Shown: piece by piece, positions 61,482-64,000 of the stretch
How the letters are laid out: every line of letters begins with the position of its first letter
Position numbering within the stretch: position 1 is the stretch's first letter
Origin: Thysanoteuthis rhombus
Lineage: Eukaryota > Mollusca > Cephalopoda > Oegopsida > Thysanoteuthidae
Assembly (NCBI GenBank): GCA_963457665.1
Contig: OY735211.1
Location: 39,392,287-39,456,286 of the forward strand
Reading direction: 5' to 3'
DNA: 64,000 nucleotides
Program-made: the position numbers and the translations under genes
Notes under the pieces: generated by a model
Told to the model about the DNA's origin: nothing
Seen by the model: only the letters and a program-made list of their open reading frames with translations
Database searches by the model: none

Positions 61482-63521
61482 CATAAACTTTATTATATTG
61501 AAACTCTTATTTGAAATGAACTCCCGTTATCACATGGTGAATGTATCACTTGGCTTAGACAATGTAAATAGAATGAACTATTAAAGAAAATGGGGCTATT
61601 GCATGAATCAAAATATATCCCTTTCTTAATGATGAAATTGTTGTGTTGGGGGGAAACAAATAGAGCAGATATAGACCGATAATAAGCAAAAAATGAGAAT
61701 TTGGGGCTAAAACAGTTATTTGAGCCTTTGAATTACCAGTGACTATTTAGCTCAATGATAAGAGCAACACTTTGTTAAAACAGCTACCCTATCAGTCGTA
61801 GATTCAATTTCTGCATCAGCACCATTTTCTTTTGATATACATCTATATAATGTTATTAAATCAAATTCAGGGGTACAAGTGTTATATGGATCAGGGCAAA
61901 AGTTATGATTCCCCTGTGTGAGTTAAGGGTTGATGATCAGAGCCTTATGTGGAATTTTGGAACTTAAGAATGTTGGATGCATGGCATCATAACCATACAG
62001 ATAAGGGTGGTGAATTTTCAAGTAGGGGTGGGTCGAGGTTTGATGAGATAACATGTGGATCAACTTTTGAGACACGCTCACTGAGGCAGAACGGCCCAAC
62101 ATCCCCATAGTTGCAGAGTGTGAAGTTCTTGAGGTTCTGGTTACACCATAAATCCTTAAAGTGCCAATAATGTCTGCTGATTTTCCTGTTAGCATTGAAT
62201 TAGTTTCTCCAGATTACATTGAGATTCGCACTACTCCTGCAGTTCATGCATTGGGTTGCAGATGTCAACCACCATGCAGCTTTGGAGTCAGAACCAACCA
62301 GTTATCTTTCCTTGTTTAAGCAGGAAACTGGAGTGTTCTGCCCTTGAACAGGCGTTGCTGTCAACATATGTGAACCAGTTTTTCAGGTTGATGAATGGAT
62401 ACCATCTTGCTTTCTTGTAAAACAAGTGGTCCAAAACCAAGATGACAGATTCACTGTTGTTTATTGAATACATAAGATTTAGCAACATTTTATTTTCATT
62501 TGTAAAATATATATGGAAAAAAAAAGAAAAAAAAAAGGCTTTTTCTGACTATTTACTTCATAAAGGCCAACCAACTGCACGCCCAGAATATTTACCCACG
62601 GCACTTCCTGATTATATATATATATATATACATACACACATACATATATATATACATATATATATATACATATACATATACTCGCACAAATTGGAGGCAG
62701 TAATGTATTTGGTAAAAATATCTACCCATGTTTCTGTAGACTTTGAACATTTTTTTCCTCATTATCTTCCATTAAGACAAAATAGTTCATTACTTAGTTG
62801 TTAAAAGTGTAAATAAATGTGTACATCTTATCAATTTCATCTGAAGTTTTATTAAAAAGGTGATGGAACTTGTTCAAGTGGAAGAATCCATTGTTTTGAA
62901 TGGTGGGCAGGAGATATATTTATCAGCAAAAATTGTTATCTCCAAGTGGAAGAGTCCATTGTTATGGTCAGAGAAACAAACAGAAAAAGTCACTGTTCAT
63001 TTTACAGATTAGACTTCCACATTTTTTTTGTTGCTATTCTAAATCCTCAAGTTGGTTTTATGTTAATTCTATGACCATTAACAAAGATGACAGAAAGTAC
63101 TAGTCAAAAATTAATGATAATCTTTTTTCTATGAAATTTGGTCAAAGTTGGACCATTGCATAAAATAGTTTTCCTTTTATTTGATAATCTATAAATTTGT
63201 CTTTGATACAGAAATAGTTTGTTACAGCTAATTTTTATGTGTCATTTTATGATTTTGAATTTTAAATGTACACATTTGGTGCAATGATTTACCTGAATAT
63301 GTGCTTCCAGCAATCAGCAGCATGACTGCCCATCTCTAGCCCAACAGACATAACTACATCCATACTAAGCACATGAGCAGCATGGAGCCTAACCAGTTTG
63401 GGCCGATTTGGTAGAATGGGTGCTTTTATACCTTTTCTTTCTGGAAGGGTTGAACGTTCTTCAACAACACAAGACGTGTTAGCAAGCTGGGTAAAAACAG
63501 CTGCACACCGCTTCTGAAGAC
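26906..63521 (-). CDS. ARFGEF3: ARFGEF3 (BIG3-like) C-terminal part, 16 exons, 5' end outside window
   Basis: Join, in transcript order: 63521-63293, 61165-61040, 59457-59269, 58680-58416, 55512-55333, 52219-51964, 51062-50891, 48831-48332, 46919-46749, 43981-43864, 40791-40563, 37224-37079, 34205-34045, 33854-33258, 32720-32380, 27121-26906. Every intron is GT-AG and all phases chain, giving 3,896 nt (about 1,297 residues) ending at a stop. The order of blocks matches what I recall of vertebrate ARFGEF3: RSGWRPLFAAL, LNTDNILVFANAA, CPRNYQPQTMDMLFELL, RLGCSCIR, DFDSRPGLKFLIQKV, MTEYKKRKQQH and a terminal AQWLHRVGHMVG. These blocks are BIG3-type and differ from BIG1/BIG2. Known of the family: a large cytoplasmic/Golgi- and granule-associated relative of the ARF exchange factors, with a divergent Sec7 domain and roles in secretory-granule biogenesis in vertebrates. 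Human BIG3 is about 2,177 residues, so roughly 60% is seen here and the Sec7 domain is upstream. Identity is firm; function in this animal is inferred. Confidence 0.93.
28690..28850 (+). repeat. Dispersed repeat shared with 20045-20240
   Basis: CTGAACACACATCCTCTGTG, TTGGATGATTTTCCAAGCTT and TAGTTTCATTCAGTTTAACA match the earlier copy. Confidence 0.6.
28950..29740. repeat. Foldback region with long imperfect inverted arms
   Basis: The left arm (about 28950-29220) contains AAGTTACTTACAAGAAAAACA and ATTTTTGAAAGTTACTTACC; the right arm (about 29480-29740) is its approximate reverse complement (TTTTCCTGATTGTAAGTAAC, CCTTCGATAGAAGAAAGAAC). Both arms carry the ATCGAAGGT core. Embedded in the left arm is a perfect hairpin at 29115-29152. 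Confidence 0.6.
29115..29152. repeat. Perfect 17-bp hairpin with 4-nt loop
   Basis: Arms TTTTCCATCGAAGGTGT (29115-29131) and its exact reverse complement (29136-29152) are separated by TTTT. In RNA this would form a 17-bp stem. Confidence 0.9.
29990..30135. repeat. Repeat-element end related to 10150-10260
   Basis: GATGAGGAAATATCATTGTG, then TTTTTTTGCAGACTTTTTTCC, is shared with 10193-10240. AAACGTT with CACCTGAGGGTACAATG at 30095-30125 resembles the opposed-repeat endings of Penelope-like elements. TAGATGAGGAA and its reverse complement TTCCTCATCTA bracket the shared stretch. Confidence 0.5.
32050..32070. repeat. (CA)n microsatellite
   Basis: About ten uninterrupted CA units in the last ARFGEF3 intron. 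Confidence 0.95.
32380..32720 (-). CDS. ARFGEF3: ARFGEF3 exon 15 of window
   Basis: Acceptor TTTCTTATAG, donor GTGAGT. The 341-bp exon begins with a polar linker, followed by a basic KKEKRAEKE run. Next is YTVATDKLIKNLMTEYKKRKQQH, almost identical to the vertebrate YTMAADK..SKLMTEYKKRKQQH. The rest is poorly conserved and ends SIMK. The following intron is the longest in the window, 5.26 kb. Confidence 0.95.
32917..33000. repeat. Compound (TA)n(GT)n microsatellite
   Basis: (TA)n followed by (GT)n in the 537-bp intron between exons 14 and 15, taking up a sizeable share of that intron. Confidence 0.95.
33258..33854 (-). CDS. ARFGEF3: ARFGEF3 exon 14 of window
   Basis: Acceptor TTCATTACAG, donor GTAATG. 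This is the largest exon seen (597 bp). It reads LSTRNIAKILDCLYVSYQ, DFDSRPGLKFLIQKV and ANLYKQAGASMVFYIHTL, then LQNICDELCQTYVDM, which corresponds to LHKLCMELCNNYIQM of the vertebrate protein. It finishes with a Ser/Thr/Glu-rich linker. The vertebrate acidic insert before the LHKLC block appears shorter here. Confidence 0.95.
34045..34205 (-). CDS. ARFGEF3: ARFGEF3 exon 13 of window
   Basis: Acceptor TTTCATTCAG, donor GTAAAT. A nearby AG two bases downstream is excluded by phase. It reads VPFRNLVVGLLSHQLLLQT, matching the FREIVVSLLSHQVLLQ block, followed by an acidic Asn/Ser linker. A short 190-bp intron separates it from exon 14. Confidence 0.92.
34430..34870 (+). repeat. Dispersed repeat shared with 39110-39690
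   Basis: GACAGACTACTGCAAAAGCC, ACCCATGAAATTT and TATGCAGGTTTGTTTTTTGA with GAAAATCACCCC match 39130-39240. A later AATGCAGTTTTGAGAAG matches AATGCTGTTTTGATGAGCAG at 39660. Unknown family. Confidence 0.55.
35345..35460 (+). repeat. Possible short non-autonomous DNA transposon
   Basis: TACAGTTATCCCTAGATATT, then GGATTAAGGGCATTGGAAGG and ATGAATATGAAAATCAGCAA, resembles the ends of pogo/Tigger-like elements (CAGTTATCCCT). No matching second end was found. Confidence 0.25.
36400..36610 (+). repeat. Imperfect tandem repeat of ACATTAG plus T-run
   Basis: Six to seven units of the form ACATTAGycyyccTTTTTT at variable 25-40 bp spacing (36421, 36448, 36490, 36555, 36595). Diverged; in intron 12. Confidence 0.6.
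37079..37224 (-). CDS. ARFGEF3: ARFGEF3 exon 12 of window
   Basis: Acceptor TTTTACCTCCAG, donor GTAAGT. No long ORF stands out, but the 146-bp exon fits the phase on both sides. It starts VFLLDSQ directly after LAQQ of exon 11, as in the vertebrate AQQVFMLDTQ, and ends in a polar Asn-rich stretch and LLTR. Confidence 0.9.
37300..37355 (-). repeat. tRNA-derived SINE head fragment
   Basis: The minus strand has ATCAGTAGCTCAGCATGTTG, a clear A-box-like segment, followed by a degenerate B box. Too short and degenerate for a real tRNA gene. Confidence 0.35.
39110..39690 (+). repeat. Dispersed repeat shared with 34430-34870
   Basis: GACAAACTACTGCAAAATCT, TCCCATGAAATTAG and GCTTTTGAAAATCACTCC match the other intronic copy. 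It is followed at 39800-40030 by an imperfect tandem phrase TTTCACTTTTAGGGATCAAAA repeated about five times. Confidence 0.55.
40563..40791 (-). CDS. ARFGEF3: ARFGEF3 exon 11 of window
   Basis: Acceptor CTTTTTTCCAG, donor GTAAGA. The 229-bp exon ends on a codon boundary. It has LAAGPSFTESMWQ, then LFHPNSENFYGDSGQVKVA and LYQLAQQ. The CFHSGTESFSGEG..VRVA region of the vertebrate protein is clearly the counterpart. Confidence 0.93.
41256..41309. repeat. Perfect 25-bp hairpin with 4-nt loop
   Basis: The left arm 41256-41280 and right arm 41285-41309 are exact reverse complements (core ATCTGGATAGGTGATACTAT), with loop ATGC. It directly precedes the Tc1 remnant and lies in an ARFGEF3 intron. Confidence 0.9.
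41320..41650 (+). mobile_element. Tc1-like transposase remnant
   Basis: VGHGDGNIMIWGCMSS and NTEGYINILKVNILPPL (41360-41500) match the VKHGGGSVMVWGCF and IMNxxxYIxILExNLLP blocks of Tc1 transposases. KKTTEYLKQ and FNWPSTRLDSNPI (41535-41615) match KKTxxFLxx and LEWPSQSPDLNPI. A frame change occurs between these parts, the QQDNDPKH block with the second catalytic Asp is eroded, and stop codons are present. Terminal inverted repeats were not found. Dead copy inside intron 10. Confidence 0.8.
42095..42570 (+). mobile_element. mariner-like transposase remnant with internal deletion
   Basis: An N-terminal helix-turn-helix part is recognisable: KALGMNITTVQTVWHWF and RFRSRNMDTNEKP, then GRPK (42140-42250), and HLNVIGKV (42350-42375). 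It then jumps to YEVLQHPPYSPDISLTDC (42485-42535), the HPPYSPDLAPSDYHLF block near the end of mariner transposases. Most of the catalytic domain between them is missing. A reverse SINE copy follows immediately. Confidence 0.8.
42588..42740 (-). repeat. tRNA-derived SINE, family A, reverse copy
   Basis: The minus strand has AATAGGTTCAATTCCTGCAG, a good B box, then CTTTAATTGTTAATTCTATT, TGTCTAGGCCAGATGGTACA and CATTTCAAATAAGAG. This matches 4795-4935 and the reverse copy at 61499-61620. The A box is weak. Confidence 0.7.
43315..43695 (+). repeat. Dispersed repeat with inverted-repeat-like ends
   Basis: The left end TTATTATACACCGATTTACT and the right end (GTAAATTAGTGCATAATAAT) are near reverse complements. 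The interior contains GATTGTTCTCATTCTACTGT, CTTCCACTGAACCAGAATAA and GCCAGGGATTGAATTC. Other copies lie at 24440-24780 and, partial, 5285-5345. Possibly a foldback/MITE-like element or a SINE with paired ends; no coding capacity. Confidence 0.6.
43864..43981 (-). CDS. ARFGEF3: ARFGEF3 exon 10 of window
   Basis: Acceptor CATTTTTCAG. The donor reads CAG|GTCTCG, a poor match beyond the GT. The exon is still supported because phase 2 is required by exon 11 and because the RLGCSCIR|H junction falls exactly where vertebrate ARFGEF3 continues. It also reads MLRELFIVLIECVAQPAESIS. Confidence 0.9.
45900..45990 (-). repeat. tRNA-derived SINE head fragment
   Basis: The minus strand has TCGTCTAGTGGTTAAGACTG, an excellent A-box segment, and GTGGTTGTGAGTTCTCAC as a degenerate B box. 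The tRNA fold beyond these is poor, so it is a SINE relic rather than a tRNA gene. Confidence 0.5.
46060..46420 (+). repeat. tRNA-derived SINE, family B
   Basis: A box AGCTGGCCTAACGATTGATG, B box GAGTTCAAACTCTACCAGG, then a body with GTGTTCACGGCACACTGATG, CCCTTGGGAAAGATATGAAT and CTTCTCTCCCGAGC. The body recalls the conserved central part of several invertebrate SINE superfamilies. A second part (TCTTGGGTGTCAGGCTAGCA) extends to about 46420. It is separate from family A. Confidence 0.65.
46749..46919 (-). CDS. ARFGEF3: ARFGEF3 exon 9 of window
   Basis: Acceptor TCTTTTATCAG, donor GTAAAT. The 171-bp exon is in phase with its neighbours. It reads NNLLLPTLQNWLRR, then ANFKQCCGLSTDLVVQLI. This aligns with the HLLLP...WLRR and SANFKHAIGLS segment of vertebrate ARFGEF3. 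Confidence 0.93.
47178..47216 (+). repeat. Short repeat shared with 54866-54896
   Basis: CAGGTCAATATCTTAACTAC, then CATATATACTGGT, is nearly identical at 54866. The flanks do not match, so this is probably the edge of an unknown repeat. Confidence 0.5.
47640..48010 (+). repeat. Diverged long-unit tandem repeat
   Basis: Three recurring units of about 150 bp with ATATCTCCAAAGTATTCAAT, AATTTCAATGAAATTGTGTG and GGGTGGGCAATAGGCTATGG. Same family as 5590-6480 and 53325-53500. Confidence 0.6.
48120..48235 (+). repeat. Possible 3' end of a Penelope-like element
   Basis: CCTGAAGAAACCTGTAGAGT followed by GGCCGAAACATTATGGT has the opposed short repeats and CGAAAC motif of such 3' ends. Confidence 0.35.
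48332..48831 (-). CDS. ARFGEF3: ARFGEF3 exon 8 of window
   Basis: Acceptor TTATTTCCTTAG, donor GTAAGA. This 500-bp exon carries a long low-complexity Ser/Thr/Gly linker (visible residues about 480-580) between two conserved parts: VGFLQEIIDPNIP at its start and LHVWFLILDGLASATSVCPR then MDMLFELLKDTADIPG at its end. Only the ends resemble vertebrate ARFGEF3; the linker looks lineage-specific. Confidence 0.94.
49205..49580 (+). mobile_element. Reverse-transcriptase C-terminal fragment, Penelope-like or related
   Basis: On the plus strand: SDIYPKDLELKC and ATFLDLDIKIEDGMFVYKLF (about 49235-49345), then SNIPSNTFYG and LQYLRIATSTHRFIDFI (about 49405-49500). Family members read YPKELELK..FLDLDI..GKF..KLYDKRD, SNIP..YG and LRIAR....DF. 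One stop interrupts it. Found in intron 7, on the strand opposite to ARFGEF3. The exact clade is uncertain. Confidence 0.6.
50683..50745. repeat. Interrupted (TA)n microsatellite
   Basis: TA dinucleotides with one CA interruption, ending in a short CA run. Confidence 0.95.
50891..51062 (-). CDS. ARFGEF3: ARFGEF3 exon 7 of window
   Basis: Acceptor TGTCTGTAG, donor GTAAAT. The 172-bp exon is in phase on both sides. It begins with an acidic serine-rich stretch, ECVSDDDSDSGSD, that looks like a casein-kinase-2-type linker, and continues with LCLPALNYLKQCCQILASMW, a conserved helix. The junction to exon 8 falls in an Arg codon. Confidence 0.92.
51964..52219 (-). CDS. ARFGEF3: ARFGEF3 exon 6 of window
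   Basis: Acceptor TCATTTTCAG, donor GTGGGT. The exon starts on a codon and ends one base into a Gly codon. It has IRSGWRPLFAALQAV and FEVFLNTDNILVFANAA, two of the best-conserved blocks of the family. RSGW is shared with the equivalent position of BIG1/BIG2, while LNTDN..VFANAA is typical of BIG3. Confidence 0.95.
52320..52346. repeat. Poly-A tract in intron 5
   Basis: About 27 A residues, about 100 bp upstream of the acceptor of exon 6 (on the minus strand, a poly-T run). Confidence 0.9.
53056..53096. repeat. (TA)n microsatellite
   Basis: About twenty TA units in intron 5. Confidence 0.95.
53325..53500 (+). repeat. Single unit of the long-unit repeat family
   Basis: GTGTCTGTCCACACAATACC, AATGAATTTCAACGACATTT and GATTAAATTTCAAAGCGGAT correspond to units at 47740-47820 and 6130-6230. 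Confidence 0.55.
53640..54880. other. Intron 5 sequence, nothing recognised
   Basis: Several short open frames on both strands with no family resemblance, for example 54131-54451. The base composition is somewhat less AT-rich, as in old repeats, but I cannot match it elsewhere in the window. Confidence 0.4.
55026..55067. repeat. (TA)n microsatellite
   Basis: TA dinucleotides with a single break, in intron 5 of ARFGEF3. Confidence 0.95.
55333..55512 (-). CDS. ARFGEF3: ARFGEF3 exon 5 of window
   Basis: Acceptor TTTCACTCCAG, strong donor GTGAGT. The exon has exactly 60 codons with phase 0 at both ends. It reads ASGNSDRRISKMAV, then HFYVNELLCKGFESLF and CDGDVQDQ. The last block matches the EDVQDQV segment I recall in vertebrate ARFGEF3. 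Confidence 0.93.
55513..58415 (-). other. ARFGEF3 intron 4, 2.9 kb
   Basis: Contains the tandem SINE heads at 57190-57420; otherwise AT-rich with no recognised element. Confidence 0.6.
57190..57420 (-). repeat. Two tandem tRNA-derived SINE heads
   Basis: On the minus strand GTGGTGTAATGGTTAGCAAA (57290-57271 region) is a near-perfect tRNA A-box segment and GTGTTCAATTCTCACAGGCT its B box. A second, more diverged copy (TTAATGGTTAGCAAGCTGGT, GACAATCCTCACTGGATGCC) lies about 115 bp away at 57310-57420. They are repeated head to tail. Confidence 0.6.
58416..58680 (-). CDS. ARFGEF3: ARFGEF3 exon 4 of window
   Basis: Acceptor TTGTTTGGCAG, donor GTAAGT. The 265-bp exon ends on a codon boundary. It contains LNMQALVSFLSELC, an acidic KSEEEEI patch and LQEVLMKVLHTGRPL. 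This corresponds to the helical repeat region found after Sec7 in the BIG family. Confidence 0.92.
58917..59100. repeat. 32-bp unit minisatellite in intron 3
   Basis: About six units of GGCAAGGACAAAGAAACTGG plus AGGAGAATACAG, strictly 32 bp apart (CTGG at 58921, 58953, 58985, 59017, 59049, 59081). It is purine-rich on the plus strand and pyrimidine-rich in the ARFGEF3 transcript. Because 32 is not a multiple of three, the three minus-strand frames are each open and give similar Ser/Pro/Phe/Leu-rich translations that are not genes. Confidence 0.9.
59269..59457 (-). CDS. ARFGEF3: ARFGEF3 exon 3 of window
   Basis: Acceptor CTATTTTTAG, donor GTAATA. The exon is 189 bp and in phase with both neighbours. 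It encodes a Met/Pro/Val stretch, then ISVHELTRLSSVEAGWDSA and a Gly/Ser/Ala-rich run ending LSQEVD. A 32-bp-period minisatellite begins about 170 bp inside the following intron. Confidence 0.88.
60560..60949 (-). CDS. Intronic ORF of 129 codons, unidentified
   Basis: Open frame starting MSRIFSPPFDNPLHLDF on the same strand as ARFGEF3, inside intron 2. It contains FIHNTAKALGERVNKIYVI and FSHITGMPQWRQGEGNVK, with Trp, Cys, Pro and His in protein-like proportions. No family recognised. Length alone does not exclude chance in 64 kb. It could be a piece of a mobile element. Confidence 0.2.
   Translation of the reverse strand: MSRIFSPPFDNPLHLDFIWFIHNTAKALGERVNKIYVIPVLLATSNFCSNTLWKKYKSKPLLSFSHITGMPQWRQGEGNVKINPNVLYLTIPLLSVSCLQDTCDDIPSFICVENNGICFKSLFISFFTL
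61040..61165 (-). CDS. ARFGEF3: ARFGEF3 exon 2 of window
   Basis: Acceptor TTATTCATAG, strong donor GTAAGT. It has no long ORF of its own but is in phase with both neighbours. It reads CCSHIARLEHTYFSAGNN followed by a polar linker ending LDGSY. The exon is 126 bp, a multiple of three, so skipping would keep the frame. Confidence 0.88.
61436..61479. repeat. (TA)n microsatellite
   Basis: More than twenty TA units, adjacent to the reverse SINE copy at 61499. Confidence 0.95.
61499..61620 (-). repeat. tRNA-derived SINE family A, reverse copy
   Basis: CTCTTATTTGAAATGAACTC, CACATGGTGAATGTATCACT and GAACTATTAAAGAAAATGGGG match the reverse copy at 42588-42700 at most positions. Confidence 0.75.
61690..61845 (+). 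repeat. tRNA-derived SINE family A, forward copy (head)
   Basis: AAAACAGTTATTTGAGCCTT, A box TATTTAGCTCAATGATAAGA, B box GTAGATTCAATTTCTGC, then CACCATTTTCTTTTGATA. Same head as 4700-4850, and opposite in orientation to the copy 70 bp to its left. Confidence 0.75.
61860..62480. other. Intron 1 sequence of unknown origin
   Basis: Higher in GC than the surrounding intron, with an open minus-strand frame at 61923-62195 (TRTSRTSHSATMGMLGRSAS, then LIHMLSHQTSTHPYL). It looks like an old repeat or retrocopy, but I cannot name it. Confidence 0.35.
62613..62682. repeat. (TA)n/(CA)n microsatellite
   Basis: Mixed TA and CATA units. Confidence 0.95.
63293..63521 (-). CDS. ARFGEF3: ARFGEF3 exon 1 of window
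   Basis: Acceptor TTTTTGACAG, donor GTAAAT. The exon enters with two bases completing a codon and leaves with AG of an Arg codon. Residues 1-76 of the visible protein, including LHAAHVLSMDVVMSVGLEMG and ending HIFR. This is the most 5' exon I can place; nothing between 63522 and 64000 looks like a further exon. Confidence 0.9.
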
Positions 63522-63702
63522 CTGTCAAAAACAAAAGAAATTATTGTTTCACATTATCCATCCCAATATTTTAAGATATTTCTGCTAAGCTGTTGATTTA
63601 TCAGTCTTTTCTGGCGATTGCGAATTAAATGAAAATAAAAAGTTTTTCCTGGACACCAACAGCTAGATGTATCGTGTAGAATCAAACATTTAATAGTTGA
63701 TT

Positions 63703-63729
63703 ATATACACACACACACACACACACACT
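63703..63729. repeat. (CA)n microsatellite
   Basis: About thirteen CA units upstream of the most 5' ARFGEF3 exon seen. Confidence 0.95.
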
Positions 63730-64000
63730 AACAAAACAGTCCTTTTATCAACTCTTACCAAAAAATAAAGCTGTGAATATATTATGCATGGATTATACTA
63801 GGCAAATGAAAACAGTATTGTTTATTATTGATGGAAAGTAAAGAATAAAATTCCTTATTTTCTATTTGGTGTTATTAGGTGTATATGTATTAACAACATT
63901 TCAAATACTATACTTCATGATATATAAGATGCATCTAAATTCAGCATGAAATATGTTAGGAAAAAATTTTTAGAGAAATTTTCTAGAGCCTCTGCCGGCA

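Noticed and set aside
62442-62804. Plus-strand 120-codon frame
   Set aside because: The central part is a translated (TA)n/(CA)n microsatellite and the ends have no family resemblance.
63522-64000. A further upstream ARFGEF3 exon at the right edge
   Set aside because: No acceptor/donor pair with the required exit phase and conserved residues could be found; the next exon must lie outside the window.

Overview
This is an AT-rich animal nuclear sequence with spliced genes, long introns, many (AT)n/(CA)n microsatellites and a mixed load of old repeats: tRNA-derived SINEs, a CR1/L2-like LINE, Tc1 and mariner remnants, Penelope-like pieces and an LTR-type fossil. An invertebrate-type ARFGEF3 together with these SINEs fits a lophotrochozoan, quite possibly a cephalopod mollusc. 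The species assignment is inference; I see no sign of a prokaryotic or organellar sequence.

The main gene is the 3' part of ARFGEF3 (BIG3, a divergent Sec7/BIG-family protein) on the minus strand. Sixteen exons between 63521 and 26906 join with matching splice phases and no internal stop, encoding about 1,297 C-terminal residues up to the native stop. The 5' exons, including the Sec7 domain, lie beyond the right end of the window.

Layout. 1-4500: satellite/microsatellite block (CA-rich, then TA-rich with ACACATACAT spacers, then 27-bp units). 4600-13600: intergenic repeat graveyard (SINE, diverged tandem repeat, LINE fragment, a large inverted repeat, a Penelope-like fragment, an LTR-type fossil). 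Around 15.05-15.15 kb there is a plausible promoter and start codon of a second minus-strand gene, with a well-formed possible second exon at 5114-5240; this gene is unidentified and tentative. 16-20 kb: a short plus-strand ORF and a decayed coding remnant of unknown family. 20-26.9 kb: AT-rich intergenic sequence, part of which should be the ARFGEF3 3' UTR. 26.9-64 kb: ARFGEF3 exons with introns carrying SINEs, Tc1/mariner remnants, foldback hairpins and minisatellites.

I did not find a convincing undescribed multi-gene system. The observations most worth checking are the possible second gene, the near-invariant MTEYKKRKQQH block of ARFGEF3, two perfect intronic hairpins, and inverted repeat pairs that could form double-stranded RNA in the ARFGEF3 pre-mRNA. 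Family assignments rest on remembered protein families and not on database searches.
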